From positions 372,001 to 436,000 of the forward strand of contig NZ_NJGU01000004.1 in NCBI RefSeq assembly GCF_002213415.1: a DNA stretch of 64,000 nt, in the 5' to 3' direction. The position numbers and the translations under genes are program-made. Of this stretch, positions 8,622 through 16,976 are shown piece by piece (position 1 is the first letter of the stretch; each line of letters starts with the position of its first letter). This DNA is from Herbaspirillum robiniae. Lineage in GTDB: Bacteria; Pseudomonadota; Gammaproteobacteria; Burkholderiales; Burkholderiaceae_D. The notes beneath the pieces are model-generated. The model did not search any database, was not told where the DNA came from, and was given only the letters and a program-made list of their open reading frames with translations.

Positions 8622-10130
8622 TCAAGGTTGTCTGGGAGCGTCGCCGCCGGCCGGAGCGTTCAGCGCCAGGCCGGCCTGGCGGTCATCGAAGCCGCCGCCC
8701 AGCGCCTTATACAGCGCCACCTGCTGGTCGCGTCGCGCAGCTTCCAGGCTGACCATGGCCTGGCGCTGGGCCAGCACCGCGGTCTCGGCCGAAAGCAGCG
8801 TCAGCTGCGACACCAGGCCGATGCGATAGCGCTCGCCGGCCAGCTTGTAGGCGCGCTCGGCCGCTTCCAGCGCCTCGCGCCGGATCGGCAGCTGGCGCTC
8901 GGTCGAGTTGATCGAGGCGATCTGGCGCGCGACGTCGGCATAGGCGTCGTTGAGCGTCTTGTTGTAGGTCGCCACGGCCAGGTCGTAGTTGGCGTACTCG
9001 CCCTTCAGGCCGGCGCGCAGCGCGCCGCCCTCGAAGATCGGCAGCGAGATCGCCGGGCCGAAGGCGATGGTCTTGCTGGCGGCGGTGAACGGGTTGTTGT
9101 TGAGCAGCGTGTCGAAGCCGATCATCGCCGACAGGTTGATGTCGGGATAGAAGCGCGCCTTGGCTACGTCGATGCCGTGGCTGGCCGCTTCCACCTGCCA
9201 GCGCGCGGCCACGATGTCGGGGCGGCGGCCCAGGAGGTTCAGCGGCAGGTCGGCCGGCAGGTCCGGCGTGGCCAGCTTGCGCATCTGCGGCGCGGCCAGC
9301 TGCAGGCCGCGGTCAGGGCCCTTGCCGGTCAGCGCGCCCAGCTGCTGGCGGGTCAGCAGGATCTGGCCTTCGCTTTGTTCCAGCTGGGCGCGCGCGTCGG
9401 CGCTGCTGCTGCGCGACTGGTTGCGTTCGATCTGGGTATCCAGGCCGGTGCGCACGCGGTCGGCGGTGATCTTCTGCAGCGACTCGCGCTGGTCCACGGT
9501 GCGCTGGAGGATGTCATGCAGCGCGTACTGCGCGGCCAGCTGGCTGTAGGCCGAGACGATGGACGTGGTCAGCGCCAGGCGCGCTTCCTGCTCGCCGGCT
9601 TCGGCCGCTTTTTCGTTGGAGATGGCCTGCGCCAGCGCCGCATGGTTCTTGTTCCACAGGTCCAGTTCGTAGCCGATGTTGATGCCGGCCTTCTTCTCGT
9701 TGAACCAATTGCCGCCGTAGGGCTCCGGATAGATGGTGGTGTTGGAGAACTGGTTGCGGATCACCGAGGCTTCGGCGCTCACGTTGGGCAGCAGCGGCGC
9801 GCCGCGGGCTTCGGCCATGGCGCCGGCCGCGGCGATGCGCGCCTGCGCCTGCTGCAGGTTGGGGCTGGAGGCCAGCGCCTCCTCGATCAGGGCGGAGAGC
9901 TGGGCGTCGCCGAACTGGCGGACCCAGTCGCTGCCGGGCCATTGGCCGGCATTCTGCTGCTGCGGATTCGACAAACTGCGTTGCGTGGCAAAATCGGATG
10001 CCTGGGCCAGCTTCTTGTCGCTGCCGATACCGCTGAAGCTGGCGCAGCCCGACAGCCCCAAGAGGCCGATCATGGCGGCGACGGCGGCGATCGCCCGCGG
10101 CCGTAGGGCGGGCGATGTGATGCGTTTCAT
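8622..10130 (-). CDS. NodT-family outer-membrane efflux lipoprotein
   Basis: TolC-like outer-membrane channel of 502 residues. The signal peptide ends in a lipobox (LSGC), so Cys is lipidated and the protein is anchored in the outer membrane. Two outer-membrane efflux repeats follow, with typical phrases such as ALIEEALASSPNLQQA and INIGYELDLWNKN. The start is placed at ATG 10130 because GGAGAA lies just upstream; an ATG at 10142 overlaps that ribosome site. It is the first gene of the pump operon, giving a complete tripartite system from one transcript. It is divergent from the TetR gene, its likely regulator. Confidence 0.92.
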   Translation of the reverse strand: MKRITSPALRPRAIAAVAAMIGLLGLSGCASFSGIGSDKKLAQASDFATQRSLSNPQQQNAGQWPGSDWVRQFGDAQLSALIEEALASSPNLQQAQARIAAAGAMAEARGAPLLPNVSAEASVIRNQFSNTTIYPEPYGGNWFNEKKAGINIGYELDLWNKNHAALAQAISNEKAAEAGEQEARLALTTSIVSAYSQLAAQYALHDILQRTVDQRESLQKITADRVRTGLDTQIERNQSRSSSADARAQLEQSEGQILLTRQQLGALTGKGPDRGLQLAAPQMRKLATPDLPADLPLNLLGRRPDIVAARWQVEAASHGIDVAKARFYPDINLSAMIGFDTLLNNNPFTAASKTIAFGPAISLPIFEGGALRAGLKGEYANYDLAVATYNKTLNDAYADVARQIASINSTERQLPIRREALEAAERAYKLAGERYRIGLVSQLTLLSAETAVLAQRQAMVSLEAARRDQQVALYKALGGGFDDRQAGLALNAPAGGDAPRQP

Positions 10131-10316
10131 AGAATTCTCCACGGTGAAATTTTTGGCGATGCGAGTTCTTTTGCGATCTCTTCTGACGGTTTCGTCTCGC
10201 CTGGCGGAGCGTGGCAGGATCGGGCGCTATGGCAGGCGGGGAGGGGGTCTCCGGGGGCCTACAACTATTTACGCGAGTCCGCTGCAGAATGCTGGCGAGT
10301 AAAAACTCATTTTTGT

Positions 10317-10322
10317 ATTATA
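10317..10322 (-). promoter_or_regulatory. Consensus -10 box for the efflux operon
   Basis: Read leftward this is TATAAT inside the 9-bp palindrome GTATTATAC (10315-10323). No good -35 is visible at the right distance, which would suit an activated or repressor-controlled promoter. The palindrome around it and the direct AACTCAT repeats at 10304-10310 and 10340-10346 are candidates for TetR binding. Confidence 0.45.
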
Positions 10323-10352
10323 CTCTGAGATACGAACAATAACTCATGTTGC

Positions 10353-10379
10353 GAATTCGCGTCGGAGACCGGCGAATTC
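10353..10379. repeat. Inverted repeat in the TetR/efflux divergent region
   Basis: Perfect 8-bp arms GAATTCGC (10353-10360) and GCGAATTC (10372-10379) are 11 bp apart and end 16 bp before the TetR start codon. Position and symmetry fit a TetR-family operator controlling autorepression, but this is inferred. Confidence 0.45.
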
Positions 10380-10395
10380 ATCACTGAAGCTGAAA

Positions 10396-11022
10396 ATGAA
10401 ACTGCAACCCCGTAAAGAACCCCGCCAGGCACGTTCGCGTGCGATGGTCGACACCATTCTCGACGCCATGTCGCGCGTGCTCGTGGAGCGCGGCTACGCC
10501 AAGACCAACACCAACCTGGTGGCCGAATCGGCCGGCATCAGCGTCGGTTCGCTGTACCAGTACTTCCCCAACAAGGATGCGCTGATCTTCGCCCTGCGCG
10601 AGCGCCACGTCACGCGCATGCTGGCGCTGTTCGAAGACGTCGCCGCCCATATCGACGGCGCCGGTTCGCTGCAGACCGACTTCGAGGCGCTCATCGATGC
10701 GCTGGTGGCGGCCCACCTGGTCGAGCCGGAACTGAACCGCATCCTGGAAGAGGAATTCCCCGCCTATAACCTGCCGGTCTCGACCGAGATCCGCCAGCGC
10801 TTCTTCGACGCCATCCGCGGCGTGCTGGAAAAGCATCGCGGCAGCGTCACCGTGCCCGACCTGGATGTGGCGACCTTCGTGCTGCAGCGCATGCTCAAGG
10901 CGCTGATCAATGCGGTGGTGCTGACCGGCCCCGGCGGCCTGTCGCCCGGCAGCGTGCGCCCGGAGATCCTGCCCGCGGTGATCGGCTACCTGACAGCTCC
11001 GCGCAAGGATTCGGCGGCATAA
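10396..11022 (+). CDS. TetR-family transcriptional regulator
   Basis: Protein of 208 residues with an N-terminal helix-turn-helix (residues ~12-58) containing the family signature AGISVGSLYQYFPNKDALI. An all-helical ligand-binding domain follows. It is divergent from the three-gene efflux operon with a 265-bp shared promoter region, the classical arrangement of a repressor that is released when a pump substrate binds. The ligand is unknown. The ATG at 10396 starts the expected short basic N-terminus (KLQPRKEPRQARSR). Confidence 0.92.
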   Translation: MKLQPRKEPRQARSRAMVDTILDAMSRVLVERGYAKTNTNLVAESAGISVGSLYQYFPNKDALIFALRERHVTRMLALFEDVAAHIDGAGSLQTDFEALIDALVAAHLVEPELNRILEEEFPAYNLPVSTEIRQRFFDAIRGVLEKHRGSVTVPDLDVATFVLQRMLKALINAVVLTGPGGLSPGSVRPEILPAVIGYLTAPRKDSAA

Positions 11023-11114
11023 TCACGCCATGCGTCCGGCGCGGGGAGAAAAAACCGATGCCGCGGCAACTGGCAACTCAGAAACTTCCTTATTTCATTT
11101 CCTGCGGCCTGCCG

Positions 11115-11120
11115 TATAGT
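11115..11120 (+). promoter_or_regulatory. Possible -10 box for the cupredoxin operon
   Basis: TATAGT lies 66 bp upstream of the cupredoxin start in the 163-bp gap after the TetR gene. There is no clear -35. This is the best promoter candidate in the gap but is weak. Confidence 0.25.
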
Positions 11121-11185
11121 GGACGGAATTTCTTGTCGGACGCACAAAAAGCGCACCGGCCAACCGTCATCCACCTACATCGATC

Positions 11186-11818
11186 ATGCGGGAAACAATC
11201 AACGCCCTGTCCAGGGCCGCAGTAACGGCAATGCTGCTGGGGGCAGCGCTGGCATGCGCGCAGGCCAGGGCGGCCGTCGCGGTGGAAGTGCTGGACGCCG
11301 CCGGCCAGCCGGTGCCCAACGCCGTGGTCTACGCCGAGCCGGTGGGCGCCGTTGCGCCGTCCAAGCCGCCGCGCCAGACCGAGATCGAGCAAAAGAACAA
11401 GACCTTCTTCCCGCTGGTGACCGTGGTGCAGACCGGCACGCCTATCCTGTTTCCCAACCACGACACGGTGCGCCACCACGTCTATTCGTTTTCCCCGGCC
11501 AAGACCTTCGAGCTGAAGCTGTATTCGGGCACGCCCGGCAGCCCGGTGGTGTTCGACAAGCCGGGCACCGTGGTGCTGGGTTGCAACATCCATGACCAGA
11601 TGGTGGCTTACGTGCAGGTGGTCAACACGCCGTATTTCGGCGTCACCGACCGCAACGGCGCGGTGAAGCTGGAAGGCCTGGGCAACGGCAAGTACACGCT
11701 CAAGGCCTGGTATTTCACGATGGCGCAGAACCAGGCGGCCATAGAGCAGCCCCTGCAGGTGCAGGCGGGCGACGCCAAGGCATCGGTGAAACTGAACGTC
11801 AAGGCGGTGCCGCTGTAA
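11186..11818 (+). CDS. Periplasmic cupredoxin (methylamine-utilization-like)
   Basis: Protein of 210 residues with a signal peptide (cleavage near ARA-AVA, residue ~29). The fold looks plastocyanin-like with probable copper ligands: His in PNHDTVRHHVYSF (~residues 90-100), then Cys, His and Met in GCNIHDQM (~131-138). The C-terminal third looks like a carboxypeptidase-regulatory-type beta domain (NGAVKLEGLGNGKYTLKAW). Relatives are often called methylamine utilization protein because of sequence alone; there are no methylamine dehydrogenase genes here. It probably carries or binds copper in the periplasm. It is first in an apparent operon with a GGDEF-EAL protein, a DUF3034 protein and an exported truncated haemoglobin. 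Confidence 0.82.
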   Translation: MRETINALSRAAVTAMLLGAALACAQARAAVAVEVLDAAGQPVPNAVVYAEPVGAVAPSKPPRQTEIEQKNKTFFPLVTVVQTGTPILFPNHDTVRHHVYSFSPAKTFELKLYSGTPGSPVVFDKPGTVVLGCNIHDQMVAYVQVVNTPYFGVTDRNGAVKLEGLGNGKYTLKAWYFTMAQNQAAIEQPLQVQAGDAKASVKLNVKAVPL

Positions 11819-11870
11819 GCCGGCGCCTTTCCACCCACACATCGAATCAACCTAGGGAAGCGGGGCTCCG

Positions 11871-14261
11871 GTGCGGTTATATCGTCTGGAAAGCAAGATC
11901 GTTGCGCTGTTCATCATCCTGATCGTGGTGGTGCAGCTGGCCGGCTTCGCCGCCATCCGCAAGGCCATCGACAGCAACGCCCGCAATTCCATCACCGACG
12001 AGCTGGTGATCGGCCAGCGCGTGTTCGTGCGCCTGCTCGACCAGAACGCCCAGAAACTCACGCAGGGCGCGCGCCTGCTGGCCTCCGACTTCGGTTTCCG
12101 CCAGGCCATCGGCACCGACGACCGCGATACCATCAACTCGGTGCTGGCCAACCACGGCGCCCGCATCGGCGCGTCGATGGCGATGCTGATCGGCACCGAC
12201 GGTCAGATCCGCGCCTCCACCCTCGAATACCCCGACACCGACCTGCAGCGCAGCAGCCTCGAACTGATCCGCAAGCCGGAAGCCGAGAACGGCGCCGCCG
12301 ACAACGTCATCGTCGGCGACAGCATGTTCCAGATCGTGGCGGTGCCGATCAAGGCGCCGGTCACCATCGCCTGGGTCGTGATGGGCTTCCCGGTCGACCG
12401 CCAGCTCATTGCCGACATGCGCGCGCTGTCCTCGTTGCAGGTGTCGATCCTGGTCAGCAACCGCGGCGGCGCCGGCTGGGCGGCGGACGTCTCGACGCTG
12501 TCGCCGGACGCCTCGGCGATGCTGTCGCAGGAAATCCATGCGCCGTCGATGAAGAGCGAGAGCATCTCCGACCTGCAGATCTACGGCAACGAATACCGCG
12601 CGCGGATGCTGCCGCTGGCGCGTTCCTCCAGCGGCCAGGAGGCGGTGGCGGTGCTGCAGCGCTCGATCAGCGAAGCGGTGGCGCCGTATCACCGCTTGCA
12701 GGTGATCCTGCTGACCATCAGCATCGTCGGCGTGTTGATCGCGGCGCTGGCCAGCGCCGTCATGGCGCGCCGCATCACCAGTCCGTTGCGCGAGCTGGCC
12801 GACGTGGCCAAGCGCCTGGGCGCCGGCGACTACAGCGAAGGGGTGCAGATCCGCCGCCAGGACGAGATTGGCCGGCTGGCCGGCGCCTTTGAAACCATGC
12901 GTTCGGAGATCGCCACCCGTGAGCTCAAGATCAGCCGCCTGGCGTACCAGGACCAGCTGACCGACCTGCCCAACCGGGTGCAGTTCGCCGATCTGCTCAA
13001 GGACGCCATTGCCGCCGCGCGCGCCGTGCCGCGCGGCACCTGCCATATCCTGATGATGGACCTGGATCGCTTCCAGCAGGTCAACGACGTGCTGGGCCAC
13101 AGCTTCGGCGACGACTTGCTGCGCCAGGTGGCGCGGCGCCTGGCCGACCAGCTGCGCCATCCGGACGCCAAGGTGGCGCGCCTGGGCGGCGACGAATTCG
13201 CCATCCTGCTGCCCGGCGCCGACCTCGACGAGGCGCTGGCGCAGGCCATGCGCATCCTGCGCGCGCTGGAGCATCCGCTGTCGCTGCAGGAGCAGACCGT
13301 GGACCTGGGCGCGGGCATCGGCATCGCCGGCTTCCCGCTGCACGGCCAGAGCAGCGACGAGCTGCTGAGCCGCGCCGAGGTGGCGATGTACACCGCCAAG
13401 CGCAAGGGCAGCGGGGTGGTGGTCTACGATCCCGCCATCGACAAGACCAGCCAGGAAAGCCTGTCGCTGCTCTCCGAGCTGCGCCGGGCGCTTGAGCGCG
13501 ACGAGTTCATGCTGTACCTGCAGCCCAAGCTGGACCTGGCCTCCGGTGAGGTGATCGGGGCCGAGGCGCTGGTGCGCTGGGTGCATCCGGAGAAAGGCTT
13601 CATCGGGCCGGACAACTTCATTCCCTTCGCCGAGACCACCGGTTTCGTGCGCATGCTGACCACCTGCATGCTGGAGAAGGTGGCGCGCCTGTGCAGCGAG
13701 CTGCAGACCCGGGGGACCTATCTCAAGTTCTCGGTCAATCTTTCCGCGCGCGATCTGATGGACCAGGAGCTGCCGGCCACCTTCGGCGCCATCCTCAACC
13801 GTTACATGCTGTCGCCGACGGCCATCTGCCTCGAGATCACCGAGAGCGCCATCATGGACGATCCGGCGCGCGCGCAGAACACGCTCGACCGCCTCTCGCG
13901 CATGGGGTTTGCGCTGGGCATCGACGATTTCGGCACCGGCTATTCCTCGCTGGCCTATCTGAAGAGCCTGCCGGTGGACGAGTTGAAGATCGACAAGTCC
14001 TTCGTCATGAAGATGGAGCAGGACCAGGACGACGCCAAGATCGTGCGCTCCACCGTCGACCTCGGCCACAACCTCGGCCTGCGCGTGGTGGCCGAAGGCG
14101 TCGAGAGCGAGGCGGTATGGTTCCTGTTGCGCCAGATGGGCTGCGACCAGGGGCAGGGATATTTCATGGGCAAGCCGATGCCGGTCGACCGTTTCCTGGA
14201 ATGGCTGCAGAGCTGGCGCGCGCCGGCCATGCTGGACCAGTCGGAGAACGTGGCGGTCTGA
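11871..14261 (+). CDS. Membrane HAMP-GGDEF-EAL c-di-GMP enzyme
   Basis: Protein of 796 residues starting at GTG 11871, with a GGGAAG ribosome site 10 bp upstream. It has a membrane helix (residues ~8-30), a periplasmic double-CACHE-like sensor to ~275, a second helix (~278-300), a HAMP linker (~300-352), GGDEF (LGGDEF near 438) and EAL (GAEALVRW near 562, DDFGTGYSSL near 684). Both catalytic signatures are intact. The gene follows the cupredoxin by 52 bp, so the sensor could respond to something its periplasmic neighbours handle (copper, oxygen or NO); that is inference. Confidence 0.92.
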   Translation: MRLYRLESKIVALFIILIVVVQLAGFAAIRKAIDSNARNSITDELVIGQRVFVRLLDQNAQKLTQGARLLASDFGFRQAIGTDDRDTINSVLANHGARIGASMAMLIGTDGQIRASTLEYPDTDLQRSSLELIRKPEAENGAADNVIVGDSMFQIVAVPIKAPVTIAWVVMGFPVDRQLIADMRALSSLQVSILVSNRGGAGWAADVSTLSPDASAMLSQEIHAPSMKSESISDLQIYGNEYRARMLPLARSSSGQEAVAVLQRSISEAVAPYHRLQVILLTISIVGVLIAALASAVMARRITSPLRELADVAKRLGAGDYSEGVQIRRQDEIGRLAGAFETMRSEIATRELKISRLAYQDQLTDLPNRVQFADLLKDAIAAARAVPRGTCHILMMDLDRFQQVNDVLGHSFGDDLLRQVARRLADQLRHPDAKVARLGGDEFAILLPGADLDEALAQAMRILRALEHPLSLQEQTVDLGAGIGIAGFPLHGQSSDELLSRAEVAMYTAKRKGSGVVVYDPAIDKTSQESLSLLSELRRALERDEFMLYLQPKLDLASGEVIGAEALVRWVHPEKGFIGPDNFIPFAETTGFVRMLTTCMLEKVARLCSELQTRGTYLKFSVNLSARDLMDQELPATFGAILNRYMLSPTAICLEITESAIMDDPARAQNTLDRLSRMGFALGIDDFGTGYSSLAYLKSLPVDELKIDKSFVMKMEQDQDDAKIVRSTVDLGHNLGLRVVAEGVESEAVWFLLRQMGCDQGQGYFMGKPMPVDRFLEWLQSWRAPAMLDQSENVAV

Positions 14262-14382
14262 GCTTCGGCGGCGACGACAAGACATAGTGGTTTGTGGGGG
14301 TAGTGCGGGCGGCGCATCCGGGGGGGATGCCATGCCGCCGGCGCTGAGCGCCGCAGCGATGCGGCCAGTCAAAGGGGTGAGG

Positions 14383-15390
14383 ATGAAAAGCTTGAAACAG
14401 GCAAGCCGCACGGCGCTGCTCGCCGGCATGGCCCTGGCCGTGCCGCTGGCGCCGGCGATGGCGCAGATGACGGCAACGCAGCAGGAGGCGTGGGCCGCGT
14501 CACAGGAAAAGAAGGCGGAGCAGGCGCTGCAGGGCGCCAGGACCGATCCGGCCGAACCGCCGCAGCGCGACCGCTGGGCGCCGGACATGGGCAAGCTCAC
14601 CGCCACCGGCGGCGTGATCCAGGTCGAAGGCGCCGGCGGCGGCGGGCTGACGCCGTGGGCGCTGATCACCGGCTACGGCACGCGCGACAGCTACGGCGCC
14701 AGCGCGCATTACACCTACGTCGCCACCCAGGACTACAAGCTGAAGTCCTACGGCGTGGCCGTCGGCATCATGGACCGCGTCGAACTCTCGGCCGCCAAGC
14801 AGGAGTTCTACGGCAGCCTGGCGCCGCTCAACAACCTCAGGATCACCCAGGACATCTTCGGCGTGAAGCTCAAGGTGGCCGGCGACGCCGTCTACAACCA
14901 GGACCAGTGGCTGCCGCAGATTTCGGTGGGAGCCATGTTCAAGCGCAACAACGGCATCGGCGGCCTGGGCGCGGTGACCAGCGTCAAGCAGCTGGGCGCG
15001 GCCAGCGACGCCGGCATCGATTACTACGTCTCGGCCACCAAGCTGTTCCTGGAGCAGAGCATCCTGCTCAACGGCACGGTGCGCCTGACCAAGGCCAACC
15101 AGATGGGCATCCTCGGTTTCGGCGGCGACAAGAACGACCGCTACCAGCCCATGGGCGAGTTCTCGGCGGCCTACCTGATCAACCGCAAGCTCGCCATCGG
15201 CGCGGAATACCGCATGAAGCCGCGCAACCTGACGGCCGACAACGAGAAGGACTACTACGACGCCTTCGTGGCCTGGTTCCCCAGCAAGAACCTGTCGGTC
15301 ACGCTGGCTTACGTGTCGCTGGGCGACATCACCATCTACAACCCCAAGCGGCAGGACGGCGTCTACCTGTCGCTGCAGGCCGGATTCTGA
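14383..15390 (+). CDS. DUF3034-family outer-membrane-type protein
   Basis: Product of 335 residues with a signal peptide (cleavage near APAMAQ). The mature part is rich in alternating hydrophobic/polar beta strands and glycines (ITGYGTRDSYGASAHYTYV) and ends in Phe (LSLQAGF), as integral outer-membrane beta-barrels do. I recognise it as DUF3034-like; no activity is known to me. The ATG at 14383 is preferred because AGGGGTGAGG lies immediately upstream and the signal peptide starts there; the frame is open to 14287. It is separated from the next gene by only 10 bp. Confidence 0.78.
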   Translation: MKSLKQASRTALLAGMALAVPLAPAMAQMTATQQEAWAASQEKKAEQALQGARTDPAEPPQRDRWAPDMGKLTATGGVIQVEGAGGGGLTPWALITGYGTRDSYGASAHYTYVATQDYKLKSYGVAVGIMDRVELSAAKQEFYGSLAPLNNLRITQDIFGVKLKVAGDAVYNQDQWLPQISVGAMFKRNNGIGGLGAVTSVKQLGAASDAGIDYYVSATKLFLEQSILLNGTVRLTKANQMGILGFGGDKNDRYQPMGEFSAAYLINRKLAIGAEYRMKPRNLTADNEKDYYDAFVAWFPSKNLSVTLAYVSLGDITIYNPKRQDGVYLSLQAGF

Positions 15391-15400
15391 GGAGGCCGCC

Positions 15401-15901
15401 ATGACCGCACGCAATTTCCCGATCCGCCGCGGCGCGCTGGCGGCGCTGGGCCTGATGCTGGGCCTGATCCTGCCGGCCGCCGGGTTCGCCCAGATCAGCC
15501 CGGAAGCCGCCGGCACGGCCGCCGTGGCGCCGGCCAGGACGGCCGATCCCAGCCTGTTCAAGGACCTCGGCGGCTTGCCGGTGATCGAACGCGTGGTGAG
15601 CGACTTCGTCGCCGCCATGCTGGCCGACGAGCGCATCAAACACACCTTCGCCGGCACCAACCTGCAGCGCCTGGACAAGATGCTGGTCGAGCAGTTCTGC
15701 CAGATCAGCGGCGGCGGCTGCGCCTATACGGGCGACGCGATGAAGGAAGTCCACCAGGGGCTGAAGCTGACCAATGCGCATTTCAATGCGCTGGTGGAAG
15801 ACCTGCAGCTCGCCATGGACAAGAACGGCATCCCGTCGCGCACCCAGAACCGCCTGCTGGCGTTGCTGGCGCCGATGCAGCGCGATACGGTCACCCGCTG
15901 A
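15401..15901 (+). CDS. Exported group 1 truncated haemoglobin
   Basis: Protein of 166 residues with an N-terminal signal sequence (GALAALGLMLGLILPAAGFA), unlike the usual cytosolic truncated globins. The globin part starts at SLFKDLGGLPVIERVVSDF and contains AMKEVHQGLKLTNAHF, where the His of EVHQ should be the proximal haem ligand. Two cysteines in QFCQISGGGCAYTG are typical of the exported subgroup. It probably binds O2 or NO in the periplasm. It ends the cupredoxin/GGDEF-EAL/DUF3034 operon. Confidence 0.85.
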   Translation: MTARNFPIRRGALAALGLMLGLILPAAGFAQISPEAAGTAAVAPARTADPSLFKDLGGLPVIERVVSDFVAAMLADERIKHTFAGTNLQRLDKMLVEQFCQISGGGCAYTGDAMKEVHQGLKLTNAHFNALVEDLQLAMDKNGIPSRTQNRLLALLAPMQRDTVTR

Positions 15902-16019
15902 AGGGCGCGGGGCAGCCGCAAGAAATATTTTCCGGCAACGGGAATAATCCGGGAGCAGGGCGCGTATACCTCGGCATGGGTAAGGCAAACCGCGCAACCC
16001 TGCCAAGAAAGGAAATGAC

Positions 16020-16391
16020 ATGAGACTGCTCGCAACCTCCCTTTTTGCCCTGGCCTGTGCCGGCGCATCGTTCTCCGCAGCGGCCCAGAGCGCCGGCGTC
16101 AAGGCCATGGACGGCGTGCTGGTCGATGCCAAGGGCATGACCGTCTACACCTTCGACAAGGACACCGCCAACAGCGGCAAGAGCGCCTGCAACGGCCCCT
16201 GCGCCAAGCTGTGGCCGCCGGTCGCGCCGATGGGCATGCCCGCCGCGCCGTATTCCACCGTCACCCGCGATGACGGCAGCGCCCAGCTGGCCTACCAGGG
16301 CAAGCCGCTGTACCTGTATGAGCAGGACAAGAAGCCGGGCGACCGCGCCGGCGACAACTTCAAGGACATCTGGCACGTGGTCAAGCAATAA
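16020..16391 (+). CDS. Secreted small protein with two YxFxxD-type motifs
   Basis: Protein of 123 residues with a cleavable signal peptide (FSAAAQ-SAG). It carries the repeat motif of COG4315-type secreted proteins twice: YTFDKD (~residue 42) and YLYEQD (~101), around a CNGPCAKLWPP segment with two Cys. Members are often encoded beside ECF sigma factors, as here. Function is unknown; an extracytoplasmic stress role is inferred from the neighbours. The 22-bp gap to the sigma gene suggests one operon. Confidence 0.85.
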   Translation: MRLLATSLFALACAGASFSAAAQSAGVKAMDGVLVDAKGMTVYTFDKDTANSGKSACNGPCAKLWPPVAPMGMPAAPYSTVTRDDGSAQLAYQGKPLYLYEQDKKPGDRAGDNFKDIWHVVKQ

Positions 16392-16412
16392 GGCCGACTG
16401 GGACCGCCCGCC

Positions 16413-16976
16413 ATGTTCGGACGCAAGGCCAGGCAGGAACAGGCGCGGCAGGCCGACGAGCAGCTGATGCTCGCCTGCCTGCCGCGGCTGCGCCGCTACG
16501 CCCGCGCCCTGGTGGGCGACCGCAATGCCGCCGACGACCTGGTGCAGGACACGCTGGAGCGCGGCTGGCAGAAGCTCGACAGCTGGCAGCGCGGCAGCGA
16601 CATGCGGCCGTGGTTGTTTGCCATCATGCATAACCTGCATGTGGACCAGCGCCGCCGGCCGGTGCTGGCGACCGTCGACCTGGAGGAGGCCGAGGCCATG
16701 GCGGCCCATGCGATGCCGGCCGACCGCAGCGTGGCGCTGGACCTGGAGGCGGCGCTGCGGCTGTTGCCCGCCGAGCAGCGCGAGATCCTGCTGCTGGTGG
16801 TGCTGGAAGAAATGCGTTACGAAGAAGTGGCGGCGACCCTGGGCATCCCGGTGGGCACCGTCATGTCGCGCCTGTCGCGCGGCCGTGAGCGGTTGCGGCT
16901 GCTGATGGAAGGCGGCAAGGGCGCAAGGCCCGATCCCGCCGGCAGCGGGGCAGCCTCGTTGAAGGTGGTGAAATGA
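16413..16976 (+). CDS. ECF-family RNA polymerase sigma factor
   Basis: Protein of 187 residues with sigma region 2 (LPRLRRYARALVGDRNAADDLVQDTLERG, residues ~24-52, split here by domain) and region 4 (LPAEQREILLLVVLEE then VGTVMSRLSRGRERL, ~115-165). Length and architecture are standard for extracytoplasmic-function sigma factors. The stop overlaps the start of the anti-sigma gene as ATGA (16973-16976), showing translational coupling. Target promoters are probably its own operon including the secreted protein upstream. Confidence 0.92.
   Translation: MFGRKARQEQARQADEQLMLACLPRLRRYARALVGDRNAADDLVQDTLERGWQKLDSWQRGSDMRPWLFAIMHNLHVDQRRRPVLATVDLEEAEAMAAHAMPADRSVALDLEAALRLLPAEQREILLLVVLEEMRYEEVAATLGIPVGTVMSRLSRGRERLRLLMEGGKGARPDPAGSGAASLKVVK

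Noticed and set aside
11186..11818. Evidence for methylamine catabolism
   Set aside because: The 'methylamine utilization' label of cupredoxin relatives is not supported here by any mau genes.
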